From positions 1,426,001 to 1,490,000 of the forward strand of contig NZ_JBODJB010000001.1 of assembly GCF_050611725.1 (NCBI RefSeq): 64,000 bases of DNA, in the 5' to 3' direction. The first letter of the stretch is position 1, and every line of letters starts with the position of its first letter. The DNA comes from Ferruginibacter sp050611725 (lineage in GTDB: Bacteria; Bacteroidota; Bacteroidia; Chitinophagales; Chitinophagaceae). Positions 43,487-52,039 of this stretch are shown here, piece by piece. The position numbers and the translations under genes are program-made. The notes beneath the pieces were generated by a model. It was not told the origin of the DNA and ran no database searches. It was given only the letters and a program-made list of their open reading frames with translations.

Positions 43487-44440
43487 ATGAACTACAACGC
43501 AAAAATTTTCTCAGGCACCGGCTCACAATATCTTGCACAGGCAATTGCTAAAAAATTCGGCGAACCGCTCGGTAAGGTTAATATTCAAAGGTTCAGTGAT
43601 GGAGAAATTGGCGTTGAGTTTCAGGAAAGTATCCGAGGTCAGTTTGTTTTTTTGGTGCAAAGCACATTTGCCCCTACGGATAATCTGATGGAACTCCTTT
43701 TAATGATCGATGCAGCAAAAAGAGCATCGGCCTATAAAGTAATTGCCGTTATTCCATATTATGGTTATGCAAGACAAGATAGAAAAGACCGTCCAAGGGT
43801 TGCAATCGGCTCAAAATTAGTTGCTAATATGCTTACAGCCGCAGGAGCCGATAGGGTTGTAACAATGGATCTGCATGCTCCGCAAATACAAGGATATTTT
43901 GATATTCCTGTTGATCACCTAGATGCTTCGGCAATCTTTATTCCTTATATTGAAAGTTTGAACCTTGAAAACCTCACATTTGCTGCCCCGGACGTTGGTA
44001 GCGCTAACAGAATACGTGAAATAGCTACATATTTTGAATGTGAAATGGTAATATGTGATAAACATAGAAAAAGAGCCAATGAAATAGCCAGTATGGTTGT
44101 AATTGGTGATGTAACGGATAGAGATATTGTTTTGATAGATGATATATGTGATACAGGTGGCACACTAGCAAAGAGTGCCGGTTTATTGAGGGAGAAGGGA
44201 GCCAGAAGCGTAAGAGCGTTTTGCACACATCCTGTACTGAGTGGTAAGGCTTACGAGAATATTGATAGCAGTGTTTTAGAAGAATTGGTGGTTTGCGATA
44301 CAATTCCTGTAAAACCACTCAGCAATAAAATAAGAGTTGTACCAACTGCTGAATTATTTGCTATTGCAATACGTAACGCATTGGAAAACAAGAGTATCAA
44401 TAGCCTTTTCCTGAGAAGTAGGATTGCAAATAAAAAATAG
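43487..44440 (+). CDS. prs: ribose-phosphate pyrophosphokinase
   Basis: Makes PRPP from ribose-5-phosphate and ATP for purine, pyrimidine, His, Trp and NAD synthesis. With ATG 43487 the protein has 317 aa, the family norm. Motifs: KIFSGTGSQYLAQAIAKKF, GEIGVEFQESIRGQ, YYGYARQDRKDRPRVAIGSK (ATP flexible loop), VTMDLHAPQIQGYFDIP, and the PRPP-binding IVLIDDICDTGGTLAK. The upstream codons seen in a longer frame have no ATG and overlap the promoter. Confidence 0.97.
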   Translation: MNYNAKIFSGTGSQYLAQAIAKKFGEPLGKVNIQRFSDGEIGVEFQESIRGQFVFLVQSTFAPTDNLMELLLMIDAAKRASAYKVIAVIPYYGYARQDRKDRPRVAIGSKLVANMLTAAGADRVVTMDLHAPQIQGYFDIPVDHLDASAIFIPYIESLNLENLTFAAPDVGSANRIREIATYFECEMVICDKHRKRANEIASMVVIGDVTDRDIVLIDDICDTGGTLAKSAGLLREKGARSVRAFCTHPVLSGKAYENIDSSVLEELVVCDTIPVKPLSNKIRVVPTAELFAIAIRNALENKSINSLFLRSRIANKK

Positions 44441-44462
44441 TCCAACAAATTAAAAAACTTCC

Positions 44463-44487
44463 AACTAAGAACTAAAAACTCAGAACT
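44463..44487. repeat. dispersed repeat upstream of rplY
   Basis: A 25-bp sequence (AACTAAGAACTAAAAACT then CAGAACT) differing at one base from the copy at 42687-42711. It ends 6 nt before the rplY -7-like element. Confidence 0.85.
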
Positions 44488-44493
44488 TCTTTG

Positions 44494-44501
44494 TACCTTC
44501 G
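44494..44501 (+). promoter_or_regulatory. -7-like box of rplY
   Basis: TACCTTCG, one mismatch from TAnnTTTG, 21 nt before the rplY ATG. Confidence 0.5.
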
Positions 44502-44522
44502 CCGCTCATAAAAAATTAAATA

Positions 44523-45140
44523 ATGAAAACGATTACAATCGAAGGACAAATCAGGACCGATTTTGGCAAAGCAGCCACCCGCCAACTTCGCTCTGAGGAA
44601 AAAGTGCCAGCTGTAATTTACGGAGGTGCTACCGAAATCAATTTTGCTGCTCCTGCAACAGCTTTCAAAAATGTAGTGTACACGCCAGAATTTATGGTTG
44701 TTGAAGCTAAAATTGATGGTAAATCTTACAAATGCGTTTTGAAAGATTTGCAATTTGACAAAGTATCTGATAAATTGATACATGTTGACCTTTTAGAATT
44801 AGTTGACGATAAAAAAGTAACGGTTACATTACCGCTTAAATTTGTAGGTTCTCCTGCAGGTGTTAAAGCCGGGGGTAAACTGGTTACTAAAATCAAAAGT
44901 CTTAAAGTAAAATTATTACCAAAATATCTTCGTGAAAATATCGAAATGGATATTTCTTCATTGGAATTAAATGGTAATGTAAGAGTATCTGATGTTATTG
45001 CTGAAAATATGGAAATCATGAACTCTCCACGTATTCCTATTGCATCGGTTACTATGACGCGTCAGTTGAAGCAAGAAGAAGCTGCTGCTCCTAAAGCTGC
45101 TGCCGGTGCCGCTGCTCCAGCTGCTGCTGCAAAAAAATAA
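44523..45140 (+). CDS. rplY: 50S ribosomal protein L25/general stress protein Ctc
   Basis: Binds 5S rRNA in the large subunit. At 205 aa it is the long (Ctc/TL5) form, with an N-terminal 5S-binding domain (FGKAATRQLRSEEKVPAVIYGG) and a C-terminal beta domain (VTLPLKFVGSPAGVKAGGKL, LKVKLLPKYLRENIEMDIS). It ends in an Ala/Pro-rich low-complexity tail (about 185-205). prs upstream is its usual neighbour in many bacteria. It is followed by a strong terminator. Confidence 0.96.
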   Translation: MKTITIEGQIRTDFGKAATRQLRSEEKVPAVIYGGATEINFAAPATAFKNVVYTPEFMVVEAKIDGKSYKCVLKDLQFDKVSDKLIHVDLLELVDDKKVTVTLPLKFVGSPAGVKAGGKLVTKIKSLKVKLLPKYLRENIEMDISSLELNGNVRVSDVIAENMEIMNSPRIPIASVTMTRQLKQEEAAAPKAAAGAAAPAAAAKK

Positions 45141-45162
45141 TCTGAACAGATTAATATATTTG

Positions 45163-45194
45163 AATGCTCCCCAATATATTGGGGAGCATTTTTT
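45163..45194 (+). terminator. terminator of rplY
   Basis: AATGCTCCCCAA and TTGGGGAGCATT form a perfect 12-bp stem around TATA, followed by T. Confidence 0.95.
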
Positions 45195-45228
45195 ATAACT
45201 ATACCCCCCAACAACTATAAACTTTACA

Positions 45229-45236
45229 TACCTTTG
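45229..45236 (+). promoter_or_regulatory. -7 promoter box of yidC
   Basis: TACCTTTG, perfect consensus, 18 nt before the yidC ATG. Confidence 0.8.
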
Positions 45237-45254
45237 CCACCTTAAATTTATATT

Positions 45255-47087
45255 ATGGGAATGGATAGAAATACGGTTATTGGTTTTGTGCTGATTGGTG
45301 TACTGATGATGGGGATGTTTTATTTTAATAGCCGCGGTGATAAGGCAAGACAAGCAGAAGCTCAAAGAATAGCCGATTCGATCGCTAAAACTAAGCCAAA
45401 AGTTGATACAGCTTTAGCAAGAGTTGAAGCAGCGAAGTTAGATACAGCAAAGAAAATTCAGCAAGCAGGAAATTTTCCACCTGCAGTGAGTGTTCCAGAA
45501 GCATTAACAGTTCTTGAAAACGAAGTAGTAAAGATATCTTTTACAAATAAAGGTGGCCAACCTAAAATTGTAGAATTAAAGAGCTTTAAAAAATTTGACG
45601 GTAAACCGCTAATCTTACAAAGTGGCGACTTTAACAAGATCTCTTATAAAATTAAATCCGGGGATCAATCAGGAGTAGCTGAAACAAACGATCTGAGTTT
45701 TGCAATATCTACCAAAACAGAAAATGCTGATAAAAGTCAAACGATTATTTACAGTATCAAGGACTCTTCAGGTAGAGAGGTGCAGCATAAATATACATTG
45801 TACCCCAATAAGTATCTACTCGATTTTACAATCGCTATGAATGCGGTTGATAAATTGGTAGATCAAAATACAGTTACTATTAACTGGCAAACACAAACAC
45901 CGCAGGTTGAAAAAGATATTACTTACGAGAAGGAACAAACGCATCTTTGTCATTTAGTGGAGGATAAATTTGACTACAATATGCTTGGTGTTGCAGGTGA
46001 TGATAAGAAATTTGATAAAGCTGTTGATTGGTTAGCGATAAAGCAACAGTTTTTTATATCTGCATTGGTCAATAAAAATAAATTTCAGTCTGCAGAAGTA
46101 AAATGGACTAGTCCTGATACTGCTACTCACATACTTGCGCAAACGGTTTCTACTTGCCGGGCAAATATTACTGGTGGCGTTGTCTCAATGCAATTGTACT
46201 ATGGTCCCAGTGATTACAATATCTTAAAGACCTACAATAACAAAATGGAAAATATTGTACCTTATGGTACGGGTGTTTTTGCTTTTGTAAAATATATCAA
46301 TCGTTATTTTTTATTACCGGTATTCGATTTCTTACGTGCCAATGTAGCAAGTTTGGGTATTGTTATTTTATTACTTACTCTTTTTATTCGTTTGCTTACA
46401 TCGCCTATTCTTTACAAAAGTTATGTCAGCGGAGCAAAGATGAAGGCATTGAAACCCGAGATAGATAAACTGAAAGAGAAATTCGGTGATGATAAACAAG
46501 CTTTTGGGATGGAGCAAATGAAGCTTTGGAAAAGTGCTGGTGTAAGTCCTTTAGGAGGATGTTTACCGGCTTTATTACAGATACCGATCTTTATGTCTCT
46601 GTATTATTTCTTTCAATCAAACATTGATTTAAGGGGGCAAAATTTTCTGTGGGCAAAAGATCTTGCGGCTTACGATTCAATCTATAATTTACCTTTTAAT
46701 ATTCCATTCTATGGTGATCATGTAAGTTTATTTACACTTACAGCTACACTTACAAGTTTACTTATTTCTATCTATAGTATGAGTAGTATGCAGGATAATT
46801 CAAACCCTGTTATGAAATATATGCCATATATCTTCCCTGTGTTGTTATTAGGTGTTTTCAATAGGTTGCCGGCCGCATTAACATGGTACTATACAGTTTC
46901 AAATACGATTACACTTATTTTGCAGATCGTTATTCAGAAGTATATCATCAATCCGGATAAGATATTGGCTCAAATTGAAGAAAACCGTAAGAAACCTGTA
47001 AAACAAAGCAAACTACAGGAAAGGATACAGGCAATGCAGGATGCTAATCAAAAAGTACAGGACCTGAAGAAAAAAAATCAGAAATAA
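45255..47087 (+). CDS. yidC: membrane protein insertase YidC
   Basis: Inserts and folds inner-membrane proteins, alone or with SecYEG. 610 aa. An N-terminal transmembrane anchor (about 9-25) is followed by a periplasmic beta-supersandwich domain (about 75-335). A cluster of five transmembrane segments comes next (about 350-560: SLGIVILLLTLFIRLLTSPI, LGGCLPALLQIPIFMSLYYF, YIFPVLLLGVFNRLPAALTW), then a basic cytoplasmic tail (KKPVKQSKLQERIQ), typical of Bacteroidota YidC. It is monocistronic, with promoter and terminator visible. Confidence 0.97.
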   Translation: MGMDRNTVIGFVLIGVLMMGMFYFNSRGDKARQAEAQRIADSIAKTKPKVDTALARVEAAKLDTAKKIQQAGNFPPAVSVPEALTVLENEVVKISFTNKGGQPKIVELKSFKKFDGKPLILQSGDFNKISYKIKSGDQSGVAETNDLSFAISTKTENADKSQTIIYSIKDSSGREVQHKYTLYPNKYLLDFTIAMNAVDKLVDQNTVTINWQTQTPQVEKDITYEKEQTHLCHLVEDKFDYNMLGVAGDDKKFDKAVDWLAIKQQFFISALVNKNKFQSAEVKWTSPDTATHILAQTVSTCRANITGGVVSMQLYYGPSDYNILKTYNNKMENIVPYGTGVFAFVKYINRYFLLPVFDFLRANVASLGIVILLLTLFIRLLTSPILYKSYVSGAKMKALKPEIDKLKEKFGDDKQAFGMEQMKLWKSAGVSPLGGCLPALLQIPIFMSLYYFFQSNIDLRGQNFLWAKDLAAYDSIYNLPFNIPFYGDHVSLFTLTATLTSLLISIYSMSSMQDNSNPVMKYMPYIFPVLLLGVFNRLPAALTWYYTVSNTITLILQIVIQKYIINPDKILAQIEENRKKPVKQSKLQERIQAMQDANQKVQDLKKKNQK

Positions 47088-47111
47088 CCTGTTAAAAATA
47101 AAGTTAAATTA

Positions 47112-47150
47112 AAAAGGCCTGCAACCATATTGACAAGTTGCAGGTCTTTT
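47112..47150 (+). terminator. terminator of yidC
   Basis: AAAAGGCCTGCAAC pairs with GTTGCAGGTCTTTT (14 bp with one G-U pair), 24 nt past the stop. Confidence 0.9.
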
Positions 47151-47214
47151 ATATTACATACCATCAAATTTTGGCATGAGATTTTATTATCTTTAGCAAA
47201 CGAAACAGTAAAAA

Positions 47215-47871
47215 ATGAAAACGATCAAAATAATAGCTCTCATTGCAATGCTTCTTGGCACACAATTTTCAATGGCACAGAAAGTAATGTCAGAAGGGAC
47301 TATTGTATACAATATTGTAATTCAAACAAATAATAAAGAGCCGCAAATGGCAGATGCCTTGGACGGTGCTACATCAACCGTTTATTTAAAAGGTGCTTTA
47401 AGCCGAACAACAATGGTTAGTGCATTGGGTACAGAGTCAACAATTCACAATAGTCAAACTGGTAACGCTGTCATCTTAAAGGAATACAGTGGCCAAAAAT
47501 TGCTTATAACACTTACAAAGGAGAATTGGGTTGCGAAAAATAAGAAATACGAGGGTATGGAGTTTAAAATAACTGATGAAAAAACTACCATTGCAGGTTA
47601 CAATTGTTTGAAGGCAACCGCTCAACTTAAAGACGGTACAAGTTTTCTTGTGTATTATACGCCGGATATCAATGTTTCAAATAAAGAATATGATCAAACA
47701 TTTAAAAACCTACCGGGTTTGGCTTTGCAGTATGAGTATGAATCGGGAGATATAAAATTCAAATACACTGTTTCTAAAATTGACATGAGTCCGCTATCGT
47801 CAAATTTGTTTGAGTTCCCTAAATCGGGGTACAGAACGATGACCTATGAAGAAAGTCAGAATAAAAAGTAA
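47215..47871 (+). CDS. GLPGLI-like secreted protein
   Basis: A 218-aa exported protein with a signal peptide (about 1-21, ending FSMAQ). The mature part starts EGTIVYNI, then LKGALSRTTM, ITDEKTTIAGYNCLKA, VYYTPDIN and LPGLALQYEYESG. This succession of strands, with the LPGL turn near residue 168, is characteristic of GLPGLI/DUF4412-type outer-membrane or periplasmic proteins of Bacteroidota. The biochemical role is unknown. TATCTTTA at 47188-47195 is a near-consensus -7 box 19 nt upstream. Confidence 0.75.
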   Translation: MKTIKIIALIAMLLGTQFSMAQKVMSEGTIVYNIVIQTNNKEPQMADALDGATSTVYLKGALSRTTMVSALGTESTIHNSQTGNAVILKEYSGQKLLITLTKENWVAKNKKYEGMEFKITDEKTTIAGYNCLKATAQLKDGTSFLVYYTPDINVSNKEYDQTFKNLPGLALQYEYESGDIKFKYTVSKIDMSPLSSNLFEFPKSGYRTMTYEESQNKK

Positions 47872-47885
47872 AATATTAGGCTAAT

Positions 47886-47917
47886 AAAAAATCCCGATTT
47901 TAAAATCGGGATTTTTT
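47886..47917. terminator. bidirectional terminator
   Basis: AAAAAATCCCGATTTT followed by its exact reverse complement, a 32-bp palindrome ending in T6 on either strand. It lies between the convergent genes ending at 47871 and 47936. Confidence 0.93.
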
Positions 47918-47935
47918 ATTATATAAATTAGATGA

Positions 47936-48286
47936 TTATTTTTTAATGATCAATTTAACTCCTGAATATCCTTGCTTGATATCTGGCATCATTACTTTAC
48001 TTTTATAAGGAATGATATAAGTTGTATTGCCTTTTTGATAAGTAACCAATGATGTATTCATCATACCAGTAGAAAATCTTTTACTAGAAGATAATAATGT
48101 ACCTCTGTAAGAAAGCCCAGTTTTAAGATTATAAGACATTGCATTCCTTAACGAAGTACCATTGGTATTAACGTTAATTACGGCCTTAGTTTTGTTCCTT
48201 TTTCCAAATCCTCTATCAGCCAATACGGCATTAGCGGACCCAAAGAGAACGACCAAAATAAGCAATCTTTTAGCGAACTTGTACAT
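47936..48286 (-). CDS. small secreted protein of unknown function
   Basis: 116 aa with a signal peptide (about 1-24, VLFGSANAVLA). The mature part is basic and Ser/Thr/Asn-rich (GFGKRNKTKAVINVNTNGTS, LSYRGTLLSSSKRF), with TTYIIPYKSKVMMPDIK near the end. I recognise no family. It is real by three signs: a signal peptide, a perfect -7 box 18 nt upstream, and a shared terminator downstream. Confidence 0.65.
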   Translation of the reverse strand: MYKFAKRLLILVVLFGSANAVLADRGFGKRNKTKAVINVNTNGTSLRNAMSYNLKTGLSYRGTLLSSSKRFSTGMMNTSLVTYQKGNTTYIIPYKSKVMMPDIKQGYSGVKLIIKK

Positions 48287-48304
48287 TTTACAGTATTTAC
48301 GTTA

Positions 48305-48312
48305 CAAATATA
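48305..48312 (-). promoter_or_regulatory. -7 promoter box of the small secreted protein gene
   Basis: TATATTTG on the minus strand, perfect consensus, 18 nt before ATG 48286. Confidence 0.7.
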
Positions 48313-48442
48313 ACAGTTTTTTTTACAAATCAACAAACCTTGTACCAAGATTTTTGACATTTTCTTAACTATTTTTCAAAAATTGGGCCAAATTCTTGAC
48401 TTTTACTTTAAAATGGTGTACTTTACAGAAACCCATTAGCAC

Positions 48443-49864
48443 ATGAGCAAATATCCAAATCGAGAAAACCGGGACGAATTACGAGAATTGTTGGAACAAT
48501 ACGATAACCTCAAATCCGGAAGAAATCACTCCTTTATAGACGAAGATGCTTTTGAAATGATTATCAATCATTTTGATGAAAAAGACGAACTCCTCAATGC
48601 ATTGGAGGCTGCTGAATTTGCAGTAGAGCAATATCCCTATTCTTCCTCACTTTTATTGAAAAAAGCAGATCTGCTGATTGCTGATAAACAATACAGAGAA
48701 TCATTGAATATTTTAGAACAAGCAGAAATATTAGATAGTAGTGATATTAATTTATATATTTTAAAAACGGATGCTTATTTGGCATTAGATCAGCAGGAAA
48801 AAGCAGCTGCAGTTCTTGAAACAGCATTGGATTATTTTGATGGTGAAGAAAAAATTGAATTGTTATTTGAGTTGGCAGATGTATATGATGACTATGAAAA
48901 TTTCGATAAAGTATTTGATTGTTTGATGATGGTATTGGAGTTAGATTCCAGTAATGAAGAGGCATTGTATAAAATTTGTTTCTGGACAGATTTTACCGGA
49001 AGAAATGAAGAAGGCATTCGTTTACATCAAAAAATAATTGAAGAAAGTCCATTTAATGAATTAGCGTGGTTCAATCTGGCAGCAGCTTATCAAGGGATAA
49101 AATTGTATGAAAAAGCAATTGATGCTTATCAATATGCAGTTGCAATCGATGAGAAATTTGATTACGCATATCGCAATATGGGAGATGCTTATTTGCGTTT
49201 AAGAAAATACAAAGAAGCAATTGAAGTGTTGCAAAAAGTTTTAGAATTAGCAAGACCTGAAGATGTTATCTACGAAGCGATTGCACATTGTTATGATAAA
49301 TTAAAAAATTACGCACAGGCCAGATTTCATTACAGAAAAGCAACCCATCTTAATCAGGATGATAGCCAGTTGCATTATAAAATAGCCTGCACATACATGA
49401 ACGAAGGTGTTTGGGATAGTGCTATAAAAAACCTGCAAACTGCTATGCGTATTCATCGCATGCAACCCGAATATAATCTTGCTATCGGTCAATGCTATAT
49501 GCAGATCGGTAAAATTGAAGAAGCCATTCAGTATTTTGGAAATGTTGTGCGTACGAAACCAAAAAACAGTAATGGATGGGTAGAGTTATTGAAATGCTTA
49601 TACAGCGTAAACTGTTTTGAAGAGGGATTGGAATATGTAGAACATGCCATTCAGTTAACCAACGGTAAACTCATCTTTCATTTTTACAAAAGCGCCTTTT
49701 TATTTGCATTGCGAAAAACCAAAGAAGCCGTGATCGAATTAGAATCAGCTATGACCCAAAACCCTAAGCTCATAAAAAAGATGATCGAGTTGAATCCAGC
49801 TTTATTGCAAAATCAATCTGTAGTTGATGTTGTTGCCAGATACAAACAGAGTAAAAAATCCTAG
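48443..49864 (+). CDS. tetratricopeptide-repeat protein
   Basis: A 473-aa, acidic, cytoplasmic protein (no signal peptide or membrane segment) made almost wholly of TPR helix pairs. Examples: PFNELAWFNLAAAYQGIKLYEKAID, FDYAYRNMGDAYLRLRKYKEAIE, EYNLAIGQCYMQIGKIEEAIQYFG. The N-terminal ~30 residues (NRENRDELRELLEQYDNL) are charged and helical. It is a scaffold for protein-protein contacts; the partner is not indicated by the neighbours. It is common as a conserved TPR protein in Bacteroidota. Confidence 0.9.
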   Translation: MSKYPNRENRDELRELLEQYDNLKSGRNHSFIDEDAFEMIINHFDEKDELLNALEAAEFAVEQYPYSSSLLLKKADLLIADKQYRESLNILEQAEILDSSDINLYILKTDAYLALDQQEKAAAVLETALDYFDGEEKIELLFELADVYDDYENFDKVFDCLMMVLELDSSNEEALYKICFWTDFTGRNEEGIRLHQKIIEESPFNELAWFNLAAAYQGIKLYEKAIDAYQYAVAIDEKFDYAYRNMGDAYLRLRKYKEAIEVLQKVLELARPEDVIYEAIAHCYDKLKNYAQARFHYRKATHLNQDDSQLHYKIACTYMNEGVWDSAIKNLQTAMRIHRMQPEYNLAIGQCYMQIGKIEEAIQYFGNVVRTKPKNSNGWVELLKCLYSVNCFEEGLEYVEHAIQLTNGKLIFHFYKSAFLFALRKTKEAVIELESAMTQNPKLIKKMIELNPALLQNQSVVDVVARYKQSKKS

Positions 49865-49942
49865 CAACAAAATTTCAAAGTTTTTAAAAACTTCGGAAGT
49901 CTGTTGCGCTTTCATATATACTCTACATTGCCAAATTCCTTT

Positions 49943-49950
49943 TATCTTTG
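49943..49950 (+). promoter_or_regulatory. -7 promoter box of comA-aroE
   Basis: TATCTTTG, perfect consensus, 21 nt before ATG 49972. It overlaps, and so excludes, a TTG-started longer frame at 49948. Confidence 0.75.
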
Positions 49951-49971
49951 CAGCTATCAAAAAAAGTGAGC

Positions 49972-50733
49972 ATGAATTTCAATCTTACACAAATTCCTGA
50001 AAGAGTAAAAAAACCACGTGTACATGGTATAACGATGGTGATGGATAAGGGCCTGAGTATTCAGGAAGCAAAGAATTTTATGAGCATTGGTGCTCCACAT
50101 GTGGATGTAGTGAAACTGGGCTTTGGTACTGCATTTGTTACACCAAATCTTAGAGAAAAATTAGATGTCTATGCATCTTACGATATTCCTGTATATTTTG
50201 GAGGTACTTTGTTTGAAGCCTTTTTAATTCGTAATCAGTTTGATGATTATATCAGCGTTTGTAAAGAATTTGGGATAAAGCATGTAGAAGTGAGTGATGG
50301 TTCAATTTCTATTCCACATGCTGAAAAGTGCGGCTATATTGAAAAGCTTACTAAGCATTTTACAGTGTACAGCGAAGTTGGTAGTAAGGATGCTGCACAT
50401 ATCATTCCCCCATACAAATGGATCGAATTAATGAGTGCCGAATTGAGTGCAGGCTCAACATACGTAATTGCTGAGGCAAGAGAAGCCGGAAATGTAGGTA
50501 TTTACCGCGGTAGCGGCGAGGTTAGAGAGGGCTTGGTACAGGAAATACTTACACAGATACCTGAGGAGCAAATTTTGTGGGAAGCTCCGCAAAAAGCCCA
50601 ACAATTATACTTTTTGGAATTGATCGGTTGCAATGTAAACCTAGGAAATATTGCACCTACAGAAATCATAGCACTTGAAGCAATGCGTATCGGTTTAAGA
50701 GGAGATACGTTTGAACTTTATCTGAATAAATAA
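49972..50733 (+). CDS. comA: phosphosulfolactate synthase (ComA family)
   Basis: The family adds sulfite to phosphoenolpyruvate to give (2R)-3-phospho-3-sulfolactate, known from coenzyme M synthesis in methanogens and from sulfolactate formation in bacteria. The 253-aa protein shows the whole family signature: HGITMVMDKGLS, HVDVVKLGFGTAFV, YFGGTLFEAF, VEVSDGSISIP, YSEVGSKDA, VIAEAREAGNVGIY, GCNVNLGNIAPTEIIALE and GLRGDTF. It is five bases upstream of aroE and certainly cotranscribed. In Bacteroidota the product may feed sulfonate metabolites; that link is inference. Confidence 0.92.
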   Translation: MNFNLTQIPERVKKPRVHGITMVMDKGLSIQEAKNFMSIGAPHVDVVKLGFGTAFVTPNLREKLDVYASYDIPVYFGGTLFEAFLIRNQFDDYISVCKEFGIKHVEVSDGSISIPHAEKCGYIEKLTKHFTVYSEVGSKDAAHIIPPYKWIELMSAELSAGSTYVIAEAREAGNVGIYRGSGEVREGLVQEILTQIPEEQILWEAPQKAQQLYFLELIGCNVNLGNIAPTEIIALEAMRIGLRGDTFELYLNK

Positions 50734-50738
50734 TTTCA

Positions 50739-51476
50739 ATGAAACTTTACGGCCTGATCGGTTATCCTTTAGGACATTCTTTTTCAAAACAATACTTCAC
50801 CGAAAAGTTTGCGAAAGAAGGTATCACCGATTGTGTATTTGAAGCATTCCCTATTCCTTCAATCAATGAATTTCCTCAGTTGCTAAAAAACAATCCAAAT
50901 CTAAAAGGATTGAGTGTAACCATTCCGTACAAGGAGCAGGTAATGCAGTTTGTAACTGAATTAAGTGATGAAGTGAAAGCTATTGGTGCAACCAATAGCA
51001 TAAAAATTTCAGGCGATAAATTAATTGCTTACAACACAGATATAACAGGTTTTGAAAGATCTTTTAAGGAGTTAGTAAAACCTTCTCATCAAAAAGCGTT
51101 AATACTCGGTACCGGCGGGGCTTCTAAAGCGGTACAATATGTTTTTGGAAAGATGGGAATCGATTTTCTCATTGTATCACGAGTAAAGAATACAGCAAAA
51201 AATATTATTGATTATTCTATGATAGATGCCAATCTTTTGACATCACATACTATTATCGTTAATACGTCACCGTTAGGCATGTCTCCTAATGAACATACTT
51301 TTCCGGATTTACCATACGAGCTTTTAACTACGGAACATTACTTATACGACCTTGTTTATAAACCTGACGTTACACTTTTTCTGCAAAAAGGAAAAGCTTC
51401 AGGAGCTACCGTTAAGAACGGTTATGACATGCTGTTGTTACAGGCCGAAGCAAGCTGGGAGATATGGAATAAATAA
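50739..51476 (+). CDS. aroE: shikimate dehydrogenase
   Basis: Reduces 3-dehydroshikimate to shikimate with NADPH. 245 aa. Substrate-binding motifs: LIGYPLGHSFSKQYF (SxS replaced by SFS) and GLSVTIPYKEQVM with the catalytic Lys. GATNSIKI and the dinucleotide fold LILGTGGASKAVQYVF follow, then NTSPLGMSPN and KNGYDMLLLQAEASWEIW at the C-terminus. It is shorter than the E. coli enzyme but typical for Bacteroidota. It follows comA by 5 nt. Confidence 0.95.
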   Translation: MKLYGLIGYPLGHSFSKQYFTEKFAKEGITDCVFEAFPIPSINEFPQLLKNNPNLKGLSVTIPYKEQVMQFVTELSDEVKAIGATNSIKISGDKLIAYNTDITGFERSFKELVKPSHQKALILGTGGASKAVQYVFGKMGIDFLIVSRVKNTAKNIIDYSMIDANLLTSHTIIVNTSPLGMSPNEHTFPDLPYELLTTEHYLYDLVYKPDVTLFLQKGKASGATVKNGYDMLLLQAEASWEIWNK

Positions 51477-51510
51477 ATTATTTCTTGTCAGTGCAGAAAG
51501 TTCATTTTAA

Positions 51511-51945
51511 TTATCGCTTACTCAATATATTTTTTAATGCATCCGGAACGGGCATTAATTTTTTGTTTTTATAATCGAAACAAACCATATCGGTTTGAGC
51601 ATTGGCTACCAAAATGGTTGAGCTGTTTCTTTGAGTTGTTATCTTGTAAAATAATTCAAAGCCAATTTTAGATATTTCTCCACCTATAATATCGATGGTT
51701 AAAATATCTCCGTAAAAAGATTCGCTTTTGAATTCAATTGCTAATCCACTCATAATAAGCGCTGATCCGGCTACATCCAATTCCGAAAAATTATTTTGTT
51801 TCAGCCATAAAACCCTTGCCTCATGAATGATTGATACAAATGAATCATTCCCTACATGATTTCCATAATTTATATCGGTTATACGTACAGGTATTGTTAT
51901 AGATGTAACAATTTTCTCCGGACTAACTATTTTGATTCTTGCCAT
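51511..51945 (-). CDS. hot-dog-fold acyl-CoA thioesterase (4HBT)
   Basis: 144 aa from ATG 51945; a longer TTG/ATG-less extension upstream is rejected. The motif RITDINYGNHVGNDSFVSI has the Asp and 'GNHVxN' of YbgC/FcbC-like thioesterases. IIHEARVLWL, LAIEFKSESFYGDIL and VANAQTDMVCFDYKNKK complete the hot-dog. It hydrolyses acyl-CoA thioesters; the chain length cannot be read. It is convergent with aroE and downstream of the anti-sigma terminator. Confidence 0.88.
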   Translation of the reverse strand: MARIKIVSPEKIVTSITIPVRITDINYGNHVGNDSFVSIIHEARVLWLKQNNFSELDVAGSALIMSGLAIEFKSESFYGDILTIDIIGGEISKIGFELFYKITTQRNSSTILVANAQTDMVCFDYKNKKLMPVPDALKNILSKR

Positions 51946-51990
51946 TATTCTATTTAAAAATAAAATTATAGAATTAGATCGTAGGGATAA

Positions 51991-52017
51991 AATAAAACCC
52001 CACACCAGTGGGGTTTT
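51991..52017 (-). terminator. terminator of the sigma/anti-sigma operon
   Basis: AAAACCCCAC and GTGGGGTTTT form a perfect 10-bp stem around ACCA. On the minus strand it lies just after the anti-sigma stop and is followed by T-rich sequence. Confidence 0.9.
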
Positions 52018-52039
52018 TATGCTGATGGTAAAATAAAAT

